Below are positions 24,420 to 33,681 of a stretch of DNA of 64,000 nt, piece after piece. The notes below the pieces were generated by a model. The model was given only the letters and a program-made list of their open reading frames with translations. It was not told the origin of the DNA and ran no database searches. Source of the stretch: Vitis vinifera. Lineage: Eukaryota > Streptophyta > Magnoliopsida > Vitales > Vitaceae. The stretch is taken from contig NC_081807.1 of assembly GCF_030704535.1 (NCBI RefSeq), positions 5,559,001-5,623,000 of the forward strand, written 5' to 3'. How positions within the stretch are numbered: the first letter of the stretch is position 1; each line of letters starts with the position of its first letter. Made by a program: the position numbers and the translations under genes.

Positions 24420-25759
24420 GTATCTAATGTGATGAATTGAGTCTAGGTAACTCTTGTAAATGACTTGTTATGGACAATGATGTGAATCTGTAACTATAGG
24501 ATTGACGTCTAGTCTCTTATTTTGTGCCCCCTTCCCCCATATTTACTTTTGATAATAGAATGATATCTCCTTGGGAGATCTCTTTGATCACTTACCAATG
24601 AAAGCTCAACCGTACACATTCCTTCCATTCTGAACCTAATTTCCTTTTAGCCTTTAGTTTACAAACCACCTCTAATTTGATAAGATGATCTTTAGAACCT
24701 TCTCCAGGTATGGATTATAGGAAATCCCTTTGAATCGATGTAGTCCCATCTATAGGACAAATAGCCTTCTCAAGACTCTTGACAGTGGTATCCTAGATTT
24801 TTAGTGCTCATAGGTTCCCCGTAGGCAAGGACCTTTGTATTTCAAAGGTCAATCACTCATCTCACAGCCTATAAAGGACATTGATCCCCCCAAATTCTCC
24901 TTGTGCATGTCAATGCCCAATATAGTGCTCTTGTTAATGGTAACTATGAGGCTTAAGTCCAGGTGAAGAACTCTCTGGGTGCCCTTGATACTGGATATTT
25001 TACCTTATGAGCTAGATAAGCCAAACAATCATGTCTATAAAAGGTGGGAGTTATGAGGATGTGTCCTTTAATGTCTATTCACAAAAAGAAGAAAATTAAC
25101 AGATCTTAGATTGACCTAGTTAAGAGTGTGTATACAATTTAATAATTGTTTTGGTCTTATTAATTTCTGGTTGGTTATTTGATTCTCATTTAGAATCTGA
25201 AAATTTACTAGAAAAATTCTTATTATAAGAAATTTCTTTGCTATTACAATTTAAGAGGTTCTACATTTTTAATCTGTACTTTGAATTAATTGGAAGTTTT
25301 TTTTAGGCTTCAATTCAATTATTGAGGATGGGCTATTATATAGATTAGGTTTCTTTTAACATTTTTCTTTCCCTTTTTTCTTTTTTAATAGTTTGTTGAG
25401 TTTTGAGGATGTTCTGTAGTCTATAAATAAGTATTGGAATTGTAAAGTGGGAATAGAATGAATTGTAATTTTTGTAGGCTTCATTCACTTTAATAGTGAG
25501 GTTTATTGTTTTCTAGTCTATTTAGAGACTATTAGAGGACTTTAGTGAGATTTCAAGGTTTATAGGTGTCCTTTTTCTTTTTTTCCTTTTATTTGTTAAA
25601 ATTTTAATTTCTTTCTTTCTTTCTTGTTTCCATATTCCCTAATTCCTCATTTTCCTCCATAAAGCATAGATAACTAGCTTTTTCAGTTGTTTTACATTGG
25701 AAAGACTGAGATACTCTCTCTCTCCCAAACTCATAGCTCTCGACTAAACCTAAACCCTG

Positions 25760-25930
25760 AATACATCCACCACTAGTGCAAACAGAAAGGGGGATAAAGG
25801 ATCTCCTTGTCTGGCCAGAAGCTTGGATCCAATGCTTTTCATTCCATTAATCATAACAGCTGAACTCACTGAGGACAACCAATCCTAGCTTGCTAGAGAT
25901 GAAACTTCATCTCTATTTTTGAGTCCTCAT
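25760..25930 (-). mobile_element. LINE reverse-transcriptase fragment
   Basis: The minus strand translates to SAVMINGMKSIGSK followed by ARQGDPLSPFLFALVVDV, the (L)RQGDPLSP block of plant L1 reverse transcriptase. Only this short piece is recognisable; the flanks have decayed. Confidence 0.65.
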
Positions 25931-27799
25931 GTAACAAAAGAATAAAAGCAGCATGTTTGGTTGGAATTTATATCACTATATCCAGCTTAGGTTCAACTTT
26001 GATGCCTTGTTTTCCTGCTCCTTTGTGAATCTCATAGTTTTCTCCTATTGCTAAATCTACTATTTTGTAGGCTGTGTTTAGTTTTTAATGTGATATGCTC
26101 ATGGGAACTTTTTGTTCAACTTTTATGAGGGCATCCCCTAGAAGTTTCTTGTAAAATTAATGGAAGATTTTTATATGCAGCTGTGAAATTATCAATGCTT
26201 AATGGTACAGGATGATAAGTGGGTAAATGCACTGAGAGTAATTTTTTTAAGGAGTGAAAAGTGAATGAATTTAAGGTGATGCCGAGAAAAAAAATGTTGA
26301 TTGGTGCTTTAAGAAAATGTAAGGCTGACCAGTTCAGATATAGAAGAATGGGAAAATGAAACCCTTTAACTGAGAACAAGTAGTTTGGATGAGACTTGAT
26401 TGAGTTGAGATGAGAGAATACATCTCTATTAGGTGGTTTTTTTATTTTTTATTTATTTTATTTATTTTAATTTTGTTAAATTATTGGTGGTATAATTATC
26501 ATGGTATTTCTTAAGTTTGTTTTTTATATGCATTATGTTCATCACTTCATGGCTTATAGTTTTAATTTCCTGCTTGGTACTAATGGATGTTAAAATCAAA
26601 ACTAAAATCTTGATGTTATTTGTTTATCAACAACATCTTTGGTTTAGCTTCTCTGCTTCTATGATTAGTAATACATGCAGAAAATGAATGCTGAACATTT
26701 TATTTAAAAAATCAGTGACTGACTTGTTTCAGAGTGATGAGAAACAAGGGGTGTTGTCATTGGAGAAAGTTTCATTCCTTATTAGTTGGAGATTTGCAGT
26801 TGGTTAGTGTTTCTTTTGTTGGGTTGAAACTTGTATCAAGTAGGGCCATTGCACTGTCAGATTTGTGGAAATTCTACTTTAGAATTGGGTAGTTTATGTT
26901 AATTGGTTGTGTGCCATGAGTTCAGAAATGAATTTCAACCAGGCTGTAGCTTTAAGTTCTTTTTCTCTCTGTTGTGTTTCATGGAGGTGATCTATGTTTT
27001 ATTACCACATCAAAGTTGGGACATCATGCTCGAGGCTCATTTTTCAGTCGATCATTGGCCTAACAATTTGCGCAAGGATCCACTAAGCTAGATAGAGCTA
27101 TTCTAATTTTTTTTTAATCGATGTGCATCTGATCAAATTCAACCTTAATTTTTTTCTAAGCTCCTTCAACAATATGTGCTATAAAATACATCAAAATTTC
27201 CGTACACGGTTTTATTTTTGTGTGAAATACCAGAAGAGAAAACTTTGGATATGTCGATGTACCTTTGGAAGCCTCCTTGGCTTTCTGCACATAGTGTGGG
27301 ACTCTTCTAATTTTTTGGTGTCCCAGAAAGGTTTTTCAGGAAGCTACTAATCTGGGGGAGAATTGTGGAGATATTTCTTCAAGTTTATGCATTTATGATG
27401 TAGTTTTGCTTCCTTGTCCTGACTTTTGGATTGTGAAATCTAAATCCAGGTTAACTGCAACTTTGATTGATTACACAATTGAAAGTAGCCAAGGTTTTAA
27501 ATACTTATATTGAACAACTAAAATTTGATTGCTATATCAGGAGTGTTGTGTTCTAGGGCAACTAGTGAACACATGTGCTGTTAGTTTAAGTTTGCTCGTG
27601 TTTTTGTTTAGAATTCTAGTTTAAATAAAATTGGGTATAGTTTGAAATCTGAAGCTGGAATCTGAAGCTGGCTATATGATTCCTTTAGCAACAGTTTCTA
27701 TGAATGGATATTGGGATGGCCGGGGTCAGCTATGCCTTAACAATTTTTCCCCTCTTTTGGCCCTTTTCAGGAACCTTTTAAGTTGTTGATGAAGCACTA

Positions 27800-29395
27800 A
27801 TGGCTGATCCAAATACATCAGCTTTGATAGTATCTTCAGAATCCTCTGAACAAAGTGGAACACATATGATGAATCCAAGTGCGAATCCTCTTCAACCTCT
27901 TCTAAATCAGCAAGGTCGAACCTCCCCACATGGTTCTGTGGCTATCCTTTGGGACATTGAGAATTGCCCTGTCCCAAGTGATGTGCGGCCTGAAGATGTA
28001 GCTGGCAATATCCGAATGGCACTGCGTGTCCATCCTGTAATTAGAGGTGCTGTAACCATGTTTTCTGCATATGGGGATTTTAATGCCTTTCCCAGGCGGC
28101 TCAGAGAGGGCTGCCAGAGAACAGGAGTCAAACTCATAGATGTTCCAAATGGGAGGAAGGATGCAGCTGACAAAGCTATCTTAGTTGACATGTTCCTGTT
28201 TGCCCTTGACAATCCTCCACCTTCTTCCATCATGCTGATATCTGGGGATGTTGATTTTGCTCCTGCACTTCACATACTTGGTCAACGTGGATATACTGTC
28301 ATTCTAGTAATTCCTTCTGGAGTGGGTGTGGCATCTGCCCTGTGCAATGCTGGAAGGTTTGTTTGGGACTGGCCTAGTGTGGCTCGTGGGGAAGGCTTTG
28401 TGCCTCCCACCAAGGTTTTGATCCCCCCTCGTGGAGGAACAGCTGATATTGCTGGGTGTCTCATGGGTTGCCATATCAATGACAATCCAGATGGACAAAA
28501 TGAAGAAGAGGCAATTGTATATAGGGGAATGTCACAAGGTTATTATAGCACAAGGGATTTCTCAATAATATCACAATCCTTATCTGAATTCAACAGTACT
28601 TCTTCAATCACCATGTCTTGTTTTCCTCCGACTTTGAGGTCACAAAGCCTCCCATCTGGTTTGAATGAAGCTTCAGCAGGACCTATTTCTTATGGTGAAC
28701 AAAATGAATCCACCTTGTGGGTGCAGCCTGGGGACCTAAATGGACTAAAGGCACAGCTGGTAAAACTGCTTGAACTATCAGGAGGGTGCCTGCCTCTTGC
28801 CCGCATTCCTTCTGACTACCAGAAACTCTTTGGACGGCCTCTTTATGTTTCAGAATATGGAGCTTTCAAGCTTGTGAATCTTTTCAAGAAGATGGCTGAT
28901 ACATTGGCCGTAGAGGGGAAGGGCCATAGGAAGCTTGTCTACCTCCGAAACTCGAAGGCTGGCCCAAGTGCTCCTCCATTGATAATGGCAAGGAAGGAGA
29001 AGAAAGGGAAGGGGATCCAGGAGGAGAACATGGATAATATCACTGGCTGTGGGTCTTCAGATGAGTTCTCAGATGATGAAAGAGTGGTTGTAGAAGAACA
29101 TGATGAGAGAAGGAGAGAAGAAAAGTTTGGTCTGTTGGCTTCTAGATGTGAAATCAATGATCAAAATATTGAACAGTTCAAACATGAGTTGCAAGAGATC
29201 CTAGTGAGCTATTCTTGTCGGATTTTCCTGGGTTGTTTTGAGGCAATATACCAACAAAGGTACAAGAAACCACTGGACTATCGAAAGTTTGGTGTGAATG
29301 AGTTAGAGGGGTTGTTTGACAAGGTGAAGGATGTTGTCGTGTTGCATGAGGAACCAGTAACCAAGAGGAAGTTCCTTGATGCAGTTGGTGGCTAG
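27800..29395 (+). CDS. NYN-domain and LOTUS (OST-HTH) domain protein, MARF1-like putative endoribonuclease
   Basis: A single exon of 531 residues. The NYN (PIN-like) domain covers about 45-195: VAILWDIENCPVP with Asp52, DAADKAILVD, and ISGDVDFAP with Asp150 and Asp152 supply the acidic residues expected at the metal site. A LOTUS/OST-HTH domain covers about 311-385 (LKAQLVKLLELSGGCLPLARIPSDYQ is its start region). A basic KEKKGKG patch, an acidic stretch and a second, weaker LOTUS-like module (about 445-525) follow. NYN-LOTUS proteins bind and may cleave RNA; the plant members are mostly uncharacterised and often annotated as putative endonuclease or glycosyl hydrolase, the latter without support. 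The ATG at 27800 is the first in frame after an acceptor near 27770. A decayed copy of its 3' end lies at 42361-42622. Confidence 0.9.
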   Translation: MADPNTSALIVSSESSEQSGTHMMNPSANPLQPLLNQQGRTSPHGSVAILWDIENCPVPSDVRPEDVAGNIRMALRVHPVIRGAVTMFSAYGDFNAFPRRLREGCQRTGVKLIDVPNGRKDAADKAILVDMFLFALDNPPPSSIMLISGDVDFAPALHILGQRGYTVILVIPSGVGVASALCNAGRFVWDWPSVARGEGFVPPTKVLIPPRGGTADIAGCLMGCHINDNPDGQNEEEAIVYRGMSQGYYSTRDFSIISQSLSEFNSTSSITMSCFPPTLRSQSLPSGLNEASAGPISYGEQNESTLWVQPGDLNGLKAQLVKLLELSGGCLPLARIPSDYQKLFGRPLYVSEYGAFKLVNLFKKMADTLAVEGKGHRKLVYLRNSKAGPSAPPLIMARKEKKGKGIQEENMDNITGCGSSDEFSDDERVVVEEHDERRREEKFGLLASRCEINDQNIEQFKHELQEILVSYSCRIFLGCFEAIYQQRYKKPLDYRKFGVNELEGLFDKVKDVVVLHEEPVTKRKFLDAVGG

Positions 29396-30181
29396 AAGAT
29401 CTGTTGGCTGCCGATTCTTGTAACTTGCCATGTTCTAACTTGTTTTGGATCACAGTTGAGGCATGCTTATTATTGCCTACCTCTTTTTTTTTTTCCCTTC
29501 ATTTATATAATAGGTGATAGGATGGGCTAGGGGCATGTTGGCTTTTCCTTTTTACCTTTTCCTCCTACATGGGTTTGTAGTTCATTTTCAGAACTTCCAT
29601 GTTGGACTCATGCCTGATCGATGTAACTGAACAACTGCTAATGGGAGATCCATATGTAAATTAACTTGCATTTTAATCATTGTATTTCATTATCAGAATC
29701 CAGGGTTTACTGACTTTATTGTGCTTCTTGTTCTAGAATTTGCATAAAGCCTATCGTTAATACATTTTGGTTTTTACCTTCAGTTTTTCCTCCACTATTG
29801 CTTGTATCATCCCCTCTCATTTAGGCGAGCATTGCTTCTTGTCTTTCTCCTATACATATTGCTTCGTTTGCTTTACTAACAACATGTGGAGGTTAACTCA
29901 AAAACATTGTATTAGGATAGTGGCAGAATGACCATCCGCAAACAAATACAAATTCGCTTGCCGGCCTCAATTCTAGCAATGTTGCAACAACCTAGACGAC
30001 CATGGCTATGCAAAATTGCTAGACGGCCTCCATTGCATTTACTGGGTTACATCTGCTCAGGGTTCAGCAGAAAGTCCAAACGCTAAGTTCTCTTTCTTTC
30101 TTTTATTTTTTTGGTTTGTTTTCTCTCAAGTACCTTTAGATTCAATCGCTGGGAAAACTGTCCTCTACATCAAAACCGGCC
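29396..30181 (+). other. NYN/LOTUS 3' flank and promoter region of the first subtilase gene
   Basis: No gene. From about 29940 it contains the promoter block shared by the array, with GCCGGC at 29961-29966 and a degenerate second copy near 30021. Confidence 0.5.
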
Positions 30182-30189
30182 TATATAAG
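30182..30189 (+). promoter_or_regulatory. TATA box of subtilase gene A
   Basis: TATATAAG in the context CCTATATAAGT, 56 bp before the ATG at 30238. The same sequence and spacing (52-58 bp) occur at all four intact copies. Confidence 0.8.
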
Positions 30190-30237
30190 TTCATATTGTC
30201 CTAATGTTTCTCTTCACATGGTTTCAGTGTTCCAACC

Positions 30238-32538
30238 ATGGAACACGTCACTCCTTTCAAGCTCCTATGTCTCCTTCTTGTTCTGTCAACTGTTACAACA
30301 TCTTCCATGTCAGAAGATATAAGAACTTATATAGTTCACATGGATAAATCAGCCATGCCAATTCCCTTCTCCAGTCATCATGACTGGTACTTATCAACCC
30401 TCTCATCCTTCTACTCACCAGATGGTATTCTCCCAACCCATCTCTACACCTATAACCATGTGTTGGATGGCTTCAGTGCTGTTCTGTCCCAGTCACACCT
30501 TGATCAACTGGAGAAGATGTCCGGCCACCTGGCAACATACCCAGAGACCTTTGGAACAATCCACACCACACACACCCCAAAATTTCTTGGCCTGGAGAAT
30601 AATTTTGGTTCATGGCCGGGGGGCAACTTTGGTGAAGACATGGTTATTGGTATACTCGACACTGGTATCTGGCCAGAGAGTGAGAGTTTTCAGGACAAGG
30701 GAATGGCTCCTGTGCCAGATAGATGGCGAGGTGCCTGTGAATCTGGGGTGGAATTTAACTCTTCTCTTTGTAACCGAAAACTCATTGGAGCACGGTCTTT
30801 CAGTAAAGCACTGAAGCAACGAGGCTTGAACATATCAACACCTGATGATTATGATTCCCCAAGGGATTTCTATGGACATGGAACTCATACATCATCTACA
30901 GCAGCTGGGAGTCCAGTGGCAGACGCCAATTACTTTGGCTATGCCAAGGGTACAGCTACTGGCATTGCACCCAAGGCTCGGCTTGCCATGTATAAAGTGC
31001 TCTTTTACAATGATACTTACGAGTCAGCTGCCTCAGACACATTAGCCGGAATAGACCAAGCCATAGCGGATGGTGTTGATCTCATGTCACTTTCACTGGG
31101 GTTCTCTGAGACAACTTTTGAAGAAAACCCAATTGCCGTTGGAGCTTTTGCAGCCATGGAGAAAGGGATTTTTGTGTCTTGTTCAGCTGGAAACTCCGGC
31201 CCTCATGGTTACACTATATTCAATGGAGCTCCTTGGATTACAACCATTGGTGCTGGGACTATTGATTTAGATTATGCCGCTGACGTCTCACTGGGCAATG
31301 GCATATTGAACATCAGAGGAAAATCAGTTTATCCGGAAGACTTGTTAATCTCCCAGGTTCCTCTCTACTTCGGTCATGGAAATAGAAGCAAAGAACTCTG
31401 TGAGGACAATGCCATAGACCCAAAAGATGCTGCAGGCAAGATTGTGTTCTGCGACTTCTCTGAATCAGGAGGAATCCAGTCAGATGAAATGGAGAGAGTA
31501 GGAGCTGCCGGAGCCATATTCAGTACAGACTCAGGGATTTTTCTCTCGCCCAGTGATTTCTACATGCCATTTGTGGCTGTAAGCCCCAAGGATGGAGATT
31601 TGGTGAAGGACTACATAATCAAATCAGAGAATCCTGTAGTTGATATTAAGTTCCAGATAACAGTATTGGGTGCTAAACCAGCTCCTATGGTGGCTTGGTT
31701 CTCGTCACGAGGTCCTAGTCGTAGGGCTCCAATGATATTGAAGCCTGATATATTGGCTCCTGGGGTGGATATCTTAGCTGCATGGGCATCCAACAGAGGA
31801 ATTACACCAATAGGGGACTATTACCTGCTCACCAATTACGCTCTCTTGTCTGGAACCTCTATGGCCTCTCCCCATGCAGTTGGGGTAGCTGCACTGCTGA
31901 AATCAGCACACCCAGATTGGAGCCCAGCTGCCGTTCGCTCGGCAATGATGACAACAGCATACCTGCTTGATAACACTCAAGGACCAATCATGGATATGAC
32001 CACTGGAGTTGCAGGGACTCCTCTCGATTTTGGAGCAGGGCACATAAACCCCAACATGGCCATGGATCCTGGTCTAGTTTATGATATAGAGGCCCAAGAC
32101 TATATCAATTTCCTGTGTGGATTGAACTACACCAGCAAACAGATTAAGATCATCACCAGGAGATCAAAGTTCAGCTGTGATCAAGCCAATCTAGACCTAA
32201 ATTACCCTTCATTTATGGTCCTCCTCAACAATACTAACACTACAAGCTACACCTTCAAGAGGGTGTTGACAAATGTAGAGAATACCCATTCCGTTTATCA
32301 TGCCAGTGTGAAGCTACCTTCAGGAATGAAAGTTTCTGTACAGCCCTCTGTAGTATCTTTCGCAGGAAAGTACAGCAAGGCTGAATTCAACATGACGGTA
32401 GAGATCAATCTGGGAGATGCCAGACCACAGAGCGATTACATTGGAAATTTCGGGTATTTAACCTGGTGGGAGGCTAATGGGACTCATGTTGTGAGCAGTC
32501 CTATTGTCTCCGCCATTGCACCTATCATCAGAACTTGA
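30238..32538 (+). CDS. Subtilisin-like serine protease, SBT1-type (copy A)
   Basis: Intronless, 766 residues, the usual plant subtilase length. Order: signal peptide (about 1-25), I9 inhibitor propeptide (TYIVHMDKSAMP to about 112, with the usual maturation point at TTHTPKFLGL), S8 catalytic domain with Asp141 (ILDTGIWPES), His214 (GHGTHTSSTAAGS), oxyanion Asn319 (SAGNSGP) and nucleophile Ser541 (GTSMASPHAVGVAAL), a PA domain inserted between Asn319 and Ser541, and a C-terminal Fn3-like domain. Secreted to the apoplast. The closest remembered relatives are Arabidopsis SBT1.9 and tomato SBT3; natural substrates are unknown. All catalytic residues are present. From about residue 493 onward it is almost identical to copy C, and the match continues about 0.7 kb past the stop. 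Confidence 0.93.
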   Translation: MEHVTPFKLLCLLLVLSTVTTSSMSEDIRTYIVHMDKSAMPIPFSSHHDWYLSTLSSFYSPDGILPTHLYTYNHVLDGFSAVLSQSHLDQLEKMSGHLATYPETFGTIHTTHTPKFLGLENNFGSWPGGNFGEDMVIGILDTGIWPESESFQDKGMAPVPDRWRGACESGVEFNSSLCNRKLIGARSFSKALKQRGLNISTPDDYDSPRDFYGHGTHTSSTAAGSPVADANYFGYAKGTATGIAPKARLAMYKVLFYNDTYESAASDTLAGIDQAIADGVDLMSLSLGFSETTFEENPIAVGAFAAMEKGIFVSCSAGNSGPHGYTIFNGAPWITTIGAGTIDLDYAADVSLGNGILNIRGKSVYPEDLLISQVPLYFGHGNRSKELCEDNAIDPKDAAGKIVFCDFSESGGIQSDEMERVGAAGAIFSTDSGIFLSPSDFYMPFVAVSPKDGDLVKDYIIKSENPVVDIKFQITVLGAKPAPMVAWFSSRGPSRRAPMILKPDILAPGVDILAAWASNRGITPIGDYYLLTNYALLSGTSMASPHAVGVAALLKSAHPDWSPAAVRSAMMTTAYLLDNTQGPIMDMTTGVAGTPLDFGAGHINPNMAMDPGLVYDIEAQDYINFLCGLNYTSKQIKIITRRSKFSCDQANLDLNYPSFMVLLNNTNTTSYTFKRVLTNVENTHSVYHASVKLPSGMKVSVQPSVVSFAGKYSKAEFNMTVEINLGDARPQSDYIGNFGYLTWWEANGTHVVSSPIVSAIAPIIRT

Positions 32539-33629
32539 CCAGCAACTGATCAATCTTATTTCATGACCTTGTGAGCTGTTGATTGATCATTTCTTTCGGA
32601 AGAGCATAGATTTTCATGGTACCTAGCTGGCAACTTGATTAAGAAATGCATGTCAGTTTGACAGGATTCAAAACAAATAAAATTATTTTTACTTGATAGT
32701 TTTCTTCTCATCTACGCAATAAGCTGTCCATTAACATACAATTTCACTAGCACCATGCAAAATGACAATAAGTTTTAGTAAGTGATTGCTATGCCAATTA
32801 GCTCCAACCAAATCAATCTAAACACTCAAATTGAACTCAGCTTTGCTGAATATTCTTATTTCTTTTGAGAATGAGGATAAGAATGTCCTTCCTTGTGGCA
32901 AGCTCAAAAGCTATAATGTACTCTGCATCCCATGCAAGAAATTGTAGTCTGCTACCCCTGTATCATACAGAAAGACGGGTTCAATAGCCTTATCGAGATA
33001 AACGTGCTGTCCTTAAAAATCAAGATGGGTCCCCGGAGCTGTTCAATTAGACCCTCATGGCTAGAAAGATACCAGCTGTAAAGTTGGCTTGGTACCCAAC
33101 ATCACCATCAGGAATTCAATATCAACTGCTGGATTATCCAATTTGATCATTATAATCATTCATCAGCTCGGTATTTTTTGGGGCCAGAAGCATTTCCTCC
33201 TGAACGTGTCACAGATTGCTGCAAAAGCTACTTGTGCAATTGGGATGGTCATGTGATAAATATCAGGACATGTTCATTCTGCCCCAGACAAAACCATTAG
33301 TACTTCTGTGAAACAGTAGCAGTGACAATTTTACAGTGTTCTGTGATATCATCAAATATCCGGGAACTCTAATAATGGAGGAAAATCAAATCCATCCTCA
33401 TCTTATATCAAGATCAATATGATTGTTGGCCTATCCTGAACATGTAACTATTAAAAATTGCTTGCCGGCTTCAATGGCAGCAATATTATACAAAATTGTT
33501 AGTTTGCCGGCCTTCTAAGCTGTAACTTAGTTTGCATCGTTCTTGCTCCGGCCAAAACTTCAAATCCTAGGTTTTTTACTAAACTATTTCATGGATTATT
33601 AGCTGGGAAAAACTTCTACAATGCTTGCC
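32539..33629 (+). other. Spacer between subtilase copies A and B
   Basis: The first 0.7 kb (to about 33243) is nearly identical to the sequence downstream of copy C (41677-42358). The rest is the distal promoter block of copy B, related to the block ahead of copy C (about 38930-39130). GCCGGC occurs at 33464-33469 and 33506-33511. No gene seen. Confidence 0.6.
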
Positions 33630-33637
33630 TATATAAG
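33630..33637 (+). promoter_or_regulatory. TATA box of subtilase gene B
   Basis: TATATAAG, 52 bp before the ATG at 33682. The following TCCTTGTTGTCC is shared with copy C. Confidence 0.8.
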
Positions 33638-33681
33638 TCCTTGTTGTCCAAACACCTCTTGACCCATTACAGTATCCAGAA

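Larger units (their letters stand above)
18964..27769 (+). other. Inferred 8.8-kb leader intron of the NYN/LOTUS gene, rich in LINE copies
   Basis: No host coding sequence is recognisable between the candidate leader exon and the NYN/LOTUS coding exon. The interval holds LINE remains at 19364-20790, 20960-24419 and about 25760-25930, a TC/TA microsatellite at about 20840-20901, and anonymous AT-rich sequence from 24439 to 27769. Confidence 0.4.

Noticed and set aside
30380-30814. 144-codon plus frame in another phase of subtilase A (and similar ones in B, C and D)
   Set aside because: Shifted-frame shadow of the conserved subtilase coding sequence; no homology of its own.
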